Below, piece by piece: positions 44,056 through 51,849 of a stretch of 64,000 nucleotides of DNA (the stretch's first letter is position 1; every line of letters starts with the position of its first letter). The stretch spans positions 1,426,001 through 1,490,000 of the forward strand of contig NZ_AP024896.1 in the NCBI RefSeq assembly GCF_024347055.1. The letters run 5' to 3'. Origin of the DNA: Vibrio porteresiae DSM 19223. GTDB taxonomy: Bacteria > Pseudomonadota > Gammaproteobacteria > Enterobacterales > Vibrionaceae. The position numbers and the translations under genes are program-made. A model generated the notes under the pieces. That model did no database searches and was not told where the DNA came from. It saw only the letters and a program-made list of their open reading frames with translations.

Positions 44056-45447
44056 TTGAACATCAAACTGGGCATTACCAGCAAGCTATTTATCGTGATT
44101 CTTGCCTCCTGTACCACCGTACTGTTGGTCAGCAGCATCGCTTCACGACTCTCATTTAAGACCAACTTTCTCGGTTATCTCAATCAGCAGGGTATGAGTC
44201 GGATGGAGATGGCGATGCCACAATTGGTCACGGCCTATGAAGAGAATCAATTTAGCTGGGCTTTCTTAGAGCATAACAAGCGAACTTGGTACGATCTGCT
44301 GCGTATCTCTCGACACAACAACACGCCAGTGCATGGATTGCCACTGATCTCCGATCAAATTGGGGCCGTACCACGCATGGCTCTTTTGGACACCCAATAT
44401 CGTGTCATTGTTGGTCATCCAGCGGCAGATGCGCACTCTATTTTGTTACCCATTCGCGTCAATAGCCAAGTCGTTGGGTGGTTTGCCATGATCCCGTTTC
44501 AAAAGGCGGTGACCATTGGTGCCATCAATTTCTATCAACAACAGCTCAAAAACTGGTGGATGATTGGTCTTGCTTCGGTGGGTTTTGCCGCGCTGATTGC
44601 TTGGCTGATCAGTGGTACTGTGCTGCGCCGCGTGCACCGGATGAAAAATGCCACTCAGCAATTAGCCCAAGGCAATTACGGCGTTCGTCTCACGGCAGAC
44701 CACAATGATGAAGTGGACGAACTAGCCAACCATTTCAACTTATTAGCCCAAGAGCTTGATGATACAGAGCAAAAGCGGCGTCAGTTTATGACCGATATCT
44801 CTCACGAACTGCGCACCCCATTGGCCGTCATGCGCGCTGAAATTGAAGCAATTGAAGACGGCATTCGCCCAATGAACAGCCAATCACTTGGTTCGTTGGC
44901 GCAGCAAATGGGCCAACTCAACAAGCTGGTGGACGATCTGCATGAGCTTTCTGTGACGGATAATGGTCTCAATCCTGCGCGCTGTAACTGCGTGGATTTA
45001 GCGATGTTGATTCAATCGACAGTGGACGGTATCGAGACTCAAGCGCTCAAAGCGGGACTGGAACTGAAATTTACGCCTTATACAGGCCCGATGTTGCTGC
45101 AAGGTGATGAAGTAAGATTGATCCAACTCTTCTCTAACTTGTTGAACAATTCAGTAAAATACACTCAATCCGGCGGCCAATTGGTGGTGCGCTGTGAATT
45201 CCTAAACTCTAGCGCCAGCATCACGATTGAAGACAGTGCGCCTGGAGTTGCTGCGCACCACTTGCCGCATCTATTCGAACGTTTCTATCGTTGTGACTCC
45301 TCTCGCAGCCGTAAAAGCGGAGGCAGTGGCTTAGGGCTGGCGATTTGTCGCAACATCGTCATCGCCCATCATGGTCAAATTGTTGCGACTCAGTCCCCCT
45401 TGGGTGGGTTACGCATCACTATTACTTTGCCGGTAAGCTTATGTTAA
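44056..45447 (+). CDS. baeS: Sensor histidine kinase, BaeS-like
   Basis: Inner-membrane kinase of a two-component system that in E. coli senses envelope stress and turns on drug pumps. The 463-residue protein has two membrane segments flanking a periplasmic sensor (residues about 30-170), HAMP, the phospho-acceptor His in FMTDISHELRTPLAVMRAE, and an ATPase domain with NLLNNSVKYT and SGGSGLGLAI. It starts at TTG, the first start after an in-frame stop; the ribosome site is weak. It overlaps the regulator gene by 7 bases. Names follow strong similarity of the partner to BaeR. Confidence 0.88.
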   Translation: MNIKLGITSKLFIVILASCTTVLLVSSIASRLSFKTNFLGYLNQQGMSRMEMAMPQLVTAYEENQFSWAFLEHNKRTWYDLLRISRHNNTPVHGLPLISDQIGAVPRMALLDTQYRVIVGHPAADAHSILLPIRVNSQVVGWFAMIPFQKAVTIGAINFYQQQLKNWWMIGLASVGFAALIAWLISGTVLRRVHRMKNATQQLAQGNYGVRLTADHNDEVDELANHFNLLAQELDDTEQKRRQFMTDISHELRTPLAVMRAEIEAIEDGIRPMNSQSLGSLAQQMGQLNKLVDDLHELSVTDNGLNPARCNCVDLAMLIQSTVDGIETQALKAGLELKFTPYTGPMLLQGDEVRLIQLFSNLLNNSVKYTQSGGQLVVRCEFLNSSASITIEDSAPGVAAHHLPHLFERFYRCDSSRSRKSGGSGLGLAICRNIVIAHHGQIVATQSPLGGLRITITLPVSLC

Positions 45448-46124
45448 ATCAGTCTAATTCTGCTCATATTATGATTGTTGAAGATGAGATGGCACTTGCG
45501 TCAATCATGAACGACTACTTGGTCGCTTCGGGATATCACTGTACCCACGTGGCTGATGGTGCAGAAGTCTTGGAGACATTTCATCAGGTTCAACCGGATC
45601 TCATCTTGCTGGATTTAATGTTACCCAATGTCGATGGGATCACCCTGTGCCAAGCGCTACGCCAAGAGACTGATGTACCGATTATGATCGTCACCGCTAA
45701 AGTGGATGAAATCGACCGAATTTTAGGGCTGGAAGTGGGCGCAGATGATTATGTGTGTAAACCGTTTAGCCCAAGAGAAGTGGTGGCACGAGTGAAAGCA
45801 GCACTGCGCCGCCAAATGCGCATGACGACACCATCATTATCGGGTTTAAAAATCGACCATGAGACTTTCAGTGTCACCATGCACGGCGTACCGATCAAAC
45901 TCACCCAAGTAGAATTTCGCCTGCTCACCACCCTGTCACAAAACCCGGGTCGAGTTTTCTCGCGCGATCAATTGATGGATTCCGTCTATTCAGATCATCG
46001 TATCGTTACCGACCGAACGATTGATAGCCATATCAAAAACTTACGTAAAAAGCTGGGTGAGCAAGGCGAAGAGTGGATTCAGTCCATTTACGGTGTCGGT
46101 TATCGTTTTGAAGATAATACCTAG
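45441..46124 (+). CDS. baeR: OmpR-family response regulator, BaeR-like
   Basis: A 227-residue regulator: receiver domain with phospho-acceptor Asp in PDLILLDLMLPNVDG and Lys in DDYVCKPFSPREVVARVK, then a winged-helix DNA-binding domain (VTDRTIDSHIKNLRKKLGEQ). These segments closely match E. coli BaeR. The frame is open further upstream, but the ATG at 45441, within the end of the kinase gene, is the natural start. It probably activates the divergent RND operon, by analogy with BaeR and mdtABC. Confidence 0.9.
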   Translation: MLNQSNSAHIMIVEDEMALASIMNDYLVASGYHCTHVADGAEVLETFHQVQPDLILLDLMLPNVDGITLCQALRQETDVPIMIVTAKVDEIDRILGLEVGADDYVCKPFSPREVVARVKAALRRQMRMTTPSLSGLKIDHETFSVTMHGVPIKLTQVEFRLLTTLSQNPGRVFSRDQLMDSVYSDHRIVTDRTIDSHIKNLRKKLGEQGEEWIQSIYGVGYRFEDNT

Positions 46125-46137
46125 TTTCCCCCTCTTG

Positions 46138-46584
46138 CTAGGCAAGCGGCGCGGCTAACAGCATCTCATATTCAAACTCCGTTTCTGCCACCGCACGAAA
46201 ACCAAGGCGTTCGTACAAGCTGCGCGCAGGGTTACTTTTTAGCACTCCTAATGTCACGGCAACCTGCTCTTGTTCCGCTCGGTTGATTAAGTCTCGAAGT
46301 AAACGGCTACCAATGTGATGATTTTGATAATCAGGATGTACTTGAATCTGCACCACAAACCACTGCTGCGTCTCTGGAAGAAAAGTCGCTTTGAACAGCC
46401 CCGCACTGTGGCCATCGACCTCAATAATATTGGCATCTTCAAAGTGCAACATAATGCGCTCCAAATAGGCCTTTTGACTGGTGGGCGAGCCCGTCTCTTC
46501 CAGATAGCGGCGCATGGTGATATCACGCAATTCTAATAAGTAAGGAATATCTGTTGCTGTTGCTTTTCTTAACGCAAAATCCAT
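46138..46584 (-). CDS. GNAT-family N-acetyltransferase
   Basis: A 148-residue single-domain acetyltransferase. The acetyl-CoA site is in VHPDYQNHHIGSRLLRDLI and the end strand in KSNPARSLYERLGFRAVAET. The frame is open to a TTG at 46602, but the ATG at 46584 has AAAGGAAG ahead and starts the conserved MDFALRKA. It lies 31 bases after the PhzF-like gene, likely in the same transcript. Substrate unknown. Confidence 0.87.
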   Translation of the reverse strand: MDFALRKATATDIPYLLELRDITMRRYLEETGSPTSQKAYLERIMLHFEDANIIEVDGHSAGLFKATFLPETQQWFVVQIQVHPDYQNHHIGSRLLRDLINRAEQEQVAVTLGVLKSNPARSLYERLGFRAVAETEFEYEMLLAAPLA

Positions 46585-46614
46585 TGTTCTTCCTTTATTC
46601 AATAAGAGTGGTCG

Positions 46615-47412
46615 CTATAAGTACAACGTACCTTTGACTATGGTTTTCGCTTTACCACGCAATGCGACCCGTTGCTGCGCAAGTAAAGTGCAATTAACAT
46701 GTCCGCCACGTTGGGAAGCCTGATAACCATCCAGTTGCGTTTTATTGAGCTTTTCACCCCAGTAAACCGCCAAAGCACAGTGCGCAGAACCGGTGACTGG
46801 GTCTTCATTGACGCCAACCCAAGGTGCGAAATAACGTGAGACAAAATCGAGTTTATTGCAGCCCGCTTTTGACGTTACCACGATCCCTCTTCCTGGTAAC
46901 TGTTTTAAGCGCTCAAAACTCGGCGCTAGTGAGATGAGTAATTGCTCACTATCAATTTCGATCAGTTCTTTGTTATCAAACTGCAGATAACTGACGACGC
47001 TCTCTTCATCAATGCCCAGCAGCGCCAGTTTCTCTCGCGCCATCTCAGCACCATGCAACTTTGCCTGTGGGAAATCAAGAGCTATGACATCCTCTTCAAT
47101 CGTTGCGGTAAGCGGACCAGACATGGTGTTAAAAACCAGCGCATCACCCAAATGAGCCTCGCCGCGCTCTTTGAGCACATGAGCCAGCGCCAACGTGCCA
47201 TGCCCACATAATGCCACTTCCACTTGCGGCGTAAACCAGCGCAATTGCCCAGTGTGGCGAACATAAAAAGCAGTTTCTGATAACGCCATTTCCCGAGCGA
47301 TTGACAGCATCTGTTCTTGACCTAATGCCTCTTCAGTAATGCAAACACCGGCAGGATTGCCCTTAAACGCTTCGGTAGTAAATGAATCTACCTGATAGAT
47401 ATCCAATTCCAT
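46615..47412 (-). CDS. PhzF-family isomerase-like protein
   Basis: A 265-residue protein of the PhzF/diaminopimelate-epimerase-like fold. It has the family N-terminus IYQVDSFTTEAFKGNPAGVC, the catalytic-type Glu in ALSETAFYV, and the later DPVTGSAHCALAVYWGEKL, usual in the family. Only some members make phenazine; here no phenazine genes are near, so a small-molecule isomerase of unknown substrate is more likely. AAGGA precedes the ATG. An acetyltransferase gene follows. Confidence 0.88.
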   Translation of the reverse strand: MELDIYQVDSFTTEAFKGNPAGVCITEEALGQEQMLSIAREMALSETAFYVRHTGQLRWFTPQVEVALCGHGTLALAHVLKERGEAHLGDALVFNTMSGPLTATIEEDVIALDFPQAKLHGAEMAREKLALLGIDEESVVSYLQFDNKELIEIDSEQLLISLAPSFERLKQLPGRGIVVTSKAGCNKLDFVSRYFAPWVGVNEDPVTGSAHCALAVYWGEKLNKTQLDGYQASQRGGHVNCTLLAQQRVALRGKAKTIVKGTLYL

Positions 47413-47726
47413 GAAATGTCCTTATGTCTAGGGTAGATTGAAGGGTGCAATAGTTTGAAAAATCACGCAATGACTTCACCTTTGCACCCAAACTGAGTGT
47501 GATTCTCTGTGTCAGTGTGCTTGAACATGACAAGAAATTCGAGTCGAGATCGGCTCTTTTACCGCTATTTGACAGAATATTGTCATTGGTCAAGCCCCGA
47601 GTATTTGCCGCCAGCCGGGAACGTCTGCCCCGCGATGTCACCAATAAAAAAGCACCTGAACATCAGGTGCTTTTGGCTGCCAATCTAACATTGTTATCTG
47701 TATTCGTGGTTAGGCTTACTCTTCAC
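47413..47726. other. Spacer upstream of the PhzF-like gene
   Basis: It holds an inverted repeat GGGTGCAA (47443-47450) and TTGCACCC (47482-47489), with TTGCAC on the minus strand as a possible -35 element, and the hpxO terminator at 47648-47674. The longer frames here overlap the promoter and terminator and look spurious. Confidence 0.55.
47648..47674 (-). terminator. Terminator of hpxO
   Basis: AAAAGCACCTGA and its complement form a 12-base stem around a 3-base loop; on the minus strand a T-run extends beyond it. Confidence 0.9.
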
Positions 47727-48881
47727 TTAGCCGAGAGGTCCACCCGCGATCGTCACTTTCAACCCTTCGATGATGTGTTCGCCACTCTCTTGCTTGAGCT
47801 CGTTATACCACTGCTCGGTTTTGATCATCTGTTTGCCATGGGTGACATCGCAACGTTTGCGTGCCTTGAGTACCAAATCTTTGACTCGCTCTGCGCGCAA
47901 GCGTTGATACTCAGACAAAGCTTGCTCAACATCGTCGTAATGTTGCAATACATTAGAGAGCACAACCGCATCTTCAAAGGCGGCGCATCCACCTTGACCG
48001 ATATCGGGTGTGGTGCTGTGTCCTGCATCGCCAAGTAGAGCAACGCGACCTTTTACTAAGGTAGGAAACGGTTCAATATCATGAACTTCAATTCGATTGA
48101 TCTTACTGTCATCAATGGCAGCAATCAGTTTTTGCACCGGTTCACACCAGCCAGCAAAGTAACGCGCCAAATCCGCTTTCGCAGTGCTACGATCTTCTGC
48201 CAAACCTTTGGCTAAAGGCACATCAAAGAAGTAGTAAAATTGGCCGCCAGCAATGGGCATCAAAGAGACACGTTTGCCCTCACCAACAAACGTTGTCCAT
48301 TGGTTATCAGGGGCAATCTCAGTGTCGATATCAACTAAGCCATTCCAGTTCACATACCCTGCGTAGCGGCGTTCTGGCTGATACCCCAGCACATAAGGGC
48401 GAATCACAGAGTGCGTGCCATCTGCGGCAATCAAAAAATCGGCGTGCTCAGTTGAACCATCCGTGAAAAATGCGGTGATACCAAAATTATCTTGTTCAAC
48501 CTTTTCAATCACTTTGCCGAAATGGACAGTCTCTCTGCCCCACCAATCGATCATACTCGCTTGCAGATCCGCGCGAGAAACAGGGCAAGGGCGCTCCCCG
48601 ACCGCTTCAATCAGCGGCTGTAAACTAAATTGGGTCATCACCTGATTGGTCAACCCTTCGATATAAGCCATGTGATGCATTGGGCCGCCAAGTTTATCCA
48701 TGATCTCCCCCATACCGAGGTAGTTCATGCATTTCACTCCGTTAGACCAAACCGAAATGGCGGCACCCACAGGCTTATTCTCTTTTACAGCTTCAAAGAC
48801 TTCACAATCAATCCCTTGTTTACGCAAGGCGGCAGCAGCAGACATGCCCCCCATTCCAGCCCCAATGACGATTCCTTTCAT
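47727..48881 (-). CDS. hpxO: FAD-dependent urate hydroxylase
   Basis: Oxidises urate to 5-hydroxyisourate with NADH and O2, the uricase-like step of purine breakdown. The 384-residue flavoprotein begins with the FAD-binding motif GAGMGGMSAAAALRKQG; AALLGDAGHST-like VALLGDAGHSTTPDIGQGGC binds the FAD phosphate; CPVSRADLQ and YVNWNGLVDID match Klebsiella HpxO closely along the whole length. The product needs HpxT- and HpxQ-type enzymes, which are not in the window. AAAAGGAAACAACAG precedes the ATG. A GntR-type palindrome lies 77 bases upstream. It is not in an operon. Confidence 0.9.
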   Translation of the reverse strand: MKGIVIGAGMGGMSAAAALRKQGIDCEVFEAVKENKPVGAAISVWSNGVKCMNYLGMGEIMDKLGGPMHHMAYIEGLTNQVMTQFSLQPLIEAVGERPCPVSRADLQASMIDWWGRETVHFGKVIEKVEQDNFGITAFFTDGSTEHADFLIAADGTHSVIRPYVLGYQPERRYAGYVNWNGLVDIDTEIAPDNQWTTFVGEGKRVSLMPIAGGQFYYFFDVPLAKGLAEDRSTAKADLARYFAGWCEPVQKLIAAIDDSKINRIEVHDIEPFPTLVKGRVALLGDAGHSTTPDIGQGGCAAFEDAVVLSNVLQHYDDVEQALSEYQRLRAERVKDLVLKARKRCDVTHGKQMIKTEQWYNELKQESGEHIIEGLKVTIAGGPLG

Positions 48882-49261
48882 CTGTTGTTTCCTTTTTCTG
48901 CTGAGAAAAGCGCTGATGGTTTAGCAAACAATCCATCCACACTTGTTCTCGTTGGATATTGTATACAATCTAGGCATATCCCATGCCAATTTTCCTCGCC
49001 CAAAAAAGCAAACGTTTACCTTTTAAATAATATTATTTTTCAGATAGATAACTAATAACAAACGCTAAAGAAATCACGCTATAAAATCGAACATGTCATC
49101 CCTGTCGAACTAAAATTGTGCACGATAACAGGAAATGAGTAATTACGGTGCAACCGTTTCATCAAGCCCAATCTTTGCATCAATCGTTACGCCGCTTTCA
49201 CTAAACGCTAATGAAGACTATGGTTATAGCAAGGCGATCGGTCATGCGTAAGGATGCGACG
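48882..49261. other. Divergent spacer between hpxO and the stress-protein gene
   Basis: It includes a 12-bp palindrome at 48958-48969 on the hpxO side. A start at 49211 is in frame with the next gene but has a poor ribosome site. No further gene is seen. Confidence 0.5.
48958..48969. promoter_or_regulatory. Palindrome ATTGTATACAAT, GntR-like operator
   Basis: A perfect 12-bp palindrome with the TTGTATACAA core used by FadR-type GntR repressors, in the hpxO promoter region. No GntR gene is within the window. Confidence 0.55.
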
Positions 49262-50116
49262 ATGAGAAGATATGTCACTGCTTGTATAGAAACTCGCAAC
49301 GGTTCACTGCCAGTAACTCATCTTGCGGCGTGGGCTGCCGAACGGTTGCAAGCACCATTAAAGCTGGTGCATGTGGTGGATGATGAAGATATCTGCCTCG
49401 ATACGGATTTTGCCTGTTACGCCGGTTTAGGCGGCCATGAGGAGATGATCGATTCGTGGTGTAGCTCGGCCTTATTGCGTTCTCATCATCAAGTCGAACA
49501 GAGTCAACACCTTCTCAACGAACTACAACAAGAGTTACAAGAGCATACGGCAAGTCACATCTATCAAGAGCAGTATCATGGGCATCTTATCGAGACATTA
49601 AATGCCCATGAACTGGAAATTCGCACCCTCGTTGTCGGCAAGACTGGGCACTCTTTTCAACTGGAACAGTCGACGTTAGGCCATCACATCGAGCCATTGC
49701 TACGCACATTTGCTGGCAACATCTTAATTGCCCCGCACTCCTATCAACAAGTTCCAGACCGTTTTATGCTGGCCTTTGATGGTTCGGTTCATGCCGAAGA
49801 GATACTCGAAAAAGTGGTTAGTTCGCCGATGTTGGCAAGCCTTCCATGCCATTTGGTCATGGTCAATGAAACCCCGTATACCCATCATGCTCTGATTCGT
49901 GCTCAAGAAAGGCTGCACCAAACAGGATTTGAAGTGACCACGACGCTACTGCGTGGCTCGATTGCCGAAGCGATTGCAGAATTTCAAACCCAGCAACATA
50001 TTCCACTATTGGTGATGGGAGCTTATAGTCATTCAAAATTGCACAACTGGGTGTTTGGTAGTCACACCAATACCATTTTGAATCACACGGATGCGTCGGT
50101 GTTGGTCTTGCGTTGA
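49262..50116 (+). CDS. Tandem universal stress protein
   Basis: A 284-residue protein with two UspA domains. The second keeps the nucleotide-binding signature near LLVMGAYSHSKLHNWVFGSHTNTILNH, where G-rich contacts to ATP are usual; the first half (TACIETRNGSLPVTHLAAWA) is more divergent. Starts at 49211 and 49244 are possible, but the ATG at 49262 has AAGGA seven bases ahead. Such double Usp proteins respond to starvation or oxygen stress; the exact role is unknown. It stands alone, divergent from hpxO. Confidence 0.85.
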   Translation: MRRYVTACIETRNGSLPVTHLAAWAAERLQAPLKLVHVVDDEDICLDTDFACYAGLGGHEEMIDSWCSSALLRSHHQVEQSQHLLNELQQELQEHTASHIYQEQYHGHLIETLNAHELEIRTLVVGKTGHSFQLEQSTLGHHIEPLLRTFAGNILIAPHSYQQVPDRFMLAFDGSVHAEEILEKVVSSPMLASLPCHLVMVNETPYTHHALIRAQERLHQTGFEVTTTLLRGSIAEAIAEFQTQQHIPLLVMGAYSHSKLHNWVFGSHTNTILNHTDASVLVLR

Positions 50117-50211
50117 TACTCCCTAGTAGCAATACAGCACTATCGCTACTCAGTGAGGTTAAGCGAGGTAATTGCCATTTTTTTGATCTTTATTAGGACA
50201 TAGCAACTGAT

Positions 50212-50230
50212 TGGTTGATATAGTCAACCA
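50212..50230. promoter_or_regulatory. Palindromic operator before the MarR gene
   Basis: TGGTTGA and TCAACCA form perfect 7-base arms around TATAG, 30 bases before the MarR start; the size and place suit autoregulation by MarR. Confidence 0.65.
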
Positions 50231-50260
50231 TAATACTAAATTGCTGCCTGCACCATTCCT

Positions 50261-50686
50261 ATGAATCGTAATAGCTTAGAACAACAAATTGCCCATTTAA
50301 CCCAAAGTATCAGAGAGAACATCTCTAAAGATCTGATTAAAAGAGGGATAACCCTCACTTTCTATCAGAGCTTAGTGCTGTTTCGCGTCGCAGAGAAAAC
50401 ACCGTGTACTGCACACGATGTGGTGGTCACCACCAAGAAAGACAAGGCGCAAATCACTCGCTTGGTTAACGACCTCATTGCCATCGGCTATTTAGACCGT
50501 GAACCCAATCCCGCCGACAAACGCCAGCTACTCCTTACTTTGACCGCGGAAGGCCAAGAATGCTATGAAGAGATCCGCGCCATCCGCCAAAAAATCTCAG
50601 AAAAAATGACCCAAGGAATTGCCCCCGAACAGCAGCAACAAATGCTAAGCTGGATTCAAGTGATGGAAAATAATCTTAGCCACTAA
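50261..50686 (+). CDS. MarR-family transcriptional regulator
   Basis: A 141-residue dimeric winged-helix repressor. The helix-turn-helix is in TAHDVVVTTKKDKAQITRLV and the wing in LDREPNPADKRQLLLTLTAEG (ADKR is the family wing motif). A palindrome immediately upstream is probably its own operator. No obvious divergent target: the neighbour upstream is a stress protein in the same direction, and the next gene converges. Its regulon is not clear. Confidence 0.88.
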   Translation: MNRNSLEQQIAHLTQSIRENISKDLIKRGITLTFYQSLVLFRVAEKTPCTAHDVVVTTKKDKAQITRLVNDLIAIGYLDREPNPADKRQLLLTLTAEGQECYEEIRAIRQKISEKMTQGIAPEQQQQMLSWIQVMENNLSH

Positions 50687-50714
50687 GAGCGGTGAACATA
50701 GTTGAGATGAAAAA

Positions 50715-50738
50715 AAAGCAGCGCATTTGCGCTGCTTT
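50715..50738. terminator. Bidirectional terminator between MarR gene and binding-protein gene
   Basis: AAAGCAGCGC, loop ATTT, GCGCTGCTTT; on the minus strand a long T-run follows, so it is strongest for the binding-protein gene. Confidence 0.88.
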
Positions 50739-50827
50739 GGGAAACATACGGTAAGCTGTCGGGAAACAGTAATGTTAATCAGGTCAGGAGATATTAACTA
50801 GGAAACTCTCCATTGGCATGATTAGCC

Positions 50828-51601
50828 TTATTTACCGTATATGTCGAAATCGAAGTATTGTTTCGCAATCTTGTCGTAAGTGCCATCAGCGTGCATCTCT
50901 GCTAGCGCTTTGTTGATGCTGTTTTTCAGCTCAACATCGGCCTTACGAATACCGATACCTGCGCCAACGCCAAAGTATTTTGCATCATTCACTTCAGGGC
51001 CACTGAAGTGGAAGCCTTTACCAACAGGGCGTTTTAAGAAACCATCATTTGCTGCAACAGCATCTTGGAATGCAGCATCCAAACGGCCATTGACCATATC
51101 GGCATAGACGATGTCTTGGCTTTGGTAAGTAACAACATCAACACCTTTCTTCACCCACTGCTCTTTGGCGTAGGTTTCTGCAGTCGTGCCTTGGAATACA
51201 CCCACACGTTTACCCTTTAAAGACTCAGGTGTTGGTTGCAGTGTCACTGAATTTGCAGTCACAAGACGTGCAGGTGTGCCATACAATTTGTCTGAGAAAT
51301 CGATCTGTTTTTCACGCGCTGGCGTGATCGACATAGACGACAAAATCGCATCAATTTTCTTCGCTTTTAACGCTGGGATAAGGCCATCAAAATCACTTTC
51401 AACCCAAGTACAGTCTGCTTGAATACGTTGGCAGATCTCTTTACCTAAGTCGATATCGAATCCAGCCAGTGAACCGTCTGACTTTTTGAATTCGAATGGA
51501 GCATAGCCTGGTTCAACCCCTAGACGCACTTTATTAGCTGCAAAGCTTGACGTTGATAGTGCGATTCCTGTTAGTAATACGGCAATGATAGTCTTCTTCA
51601 T
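50828..51601 (-). CDS. Periplasmic amino-acid-binding protein, HisJ/ArgT family
   Basis: Binds a polar or basic amino acid (lysine, arginine, ornithine or histidine likely) for an ABC importer. The 257-residue protein has a signal peptide (TGIALSTSSFA) and the family motifs GVEPGYAPFEFKKSDGSLAG, GFDIDLGKEIC and the hinge GKRVGVFQGTTAETYAKE. The frame is open to 51715, but the ATG at 51601 starts the signal peptide. No permease or ATPase gene is next to it, so it probably works with a distant importer. Confidence 0.9.
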   Translation of the reverse strand: MKKTIIAVLLTGIALSTSSFAANKVRLGVEPGYAPFEFKKSDGSLAGFDIDLGKEICQRIQADCTWVESDFDGLIPALKAKKIDAILSSMSITPAREKQIDFSDKLYGTPARLVTANSVTLQPTPESLKGKRVGVFQGTTAETYAKEQWVKKGVDVVTYQSQDIVYADMVNGRLDAAFQDAVAANDGFLKRPVGKGFHFSGPEVNDAKYFGVGAGIGIRKADVELKNSINKALAEMHADGTYDKIAKQYFDFDIYGK

Positions 51602-51802
51602 ACTGGCTCTTATTTTTAGTTGTTTATTGTTGTACTGCGCTGTATTTGCAAATGTTATTTGGTTGCACCCTAAGTGCGTGGTGCTATTTTTACAATAATC
51701 AAAATGAATAATCAAGTAATATTTTTGACTTATTATTCATTAATGGGAAATTGACATGAGATTGTATTCAAAAAAGCATCAGCAAAAAACACGAGCAAAA
51801 AA

Positions 51803-51825
51803 AAGACCAGCCGCTGGCTGGTCTT
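51803..51825 (-). terminator. Terminator of the MCP gene
   Basis: AAGACCAGCC, a 3-base loop and GGCTGGTCTT, followed on the minus strand by eight T, 25 bases after the stop. Confidence 0.92.
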
Positions 51826-51849
51826 ACCGTGAAACATGAGAGATGGCTG

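Noticed and set aside
46615..47412. Phenazine biosynthesis
   Set aside because: A PhzF-like gene alone does not indicate phenazines; no other phz genes are near.
47499..48038. 179-codon plus-strand frame overlapping hpxO
   Set aside because: It is opposite hpxO and its terminator, with no domain; a shadow frame.
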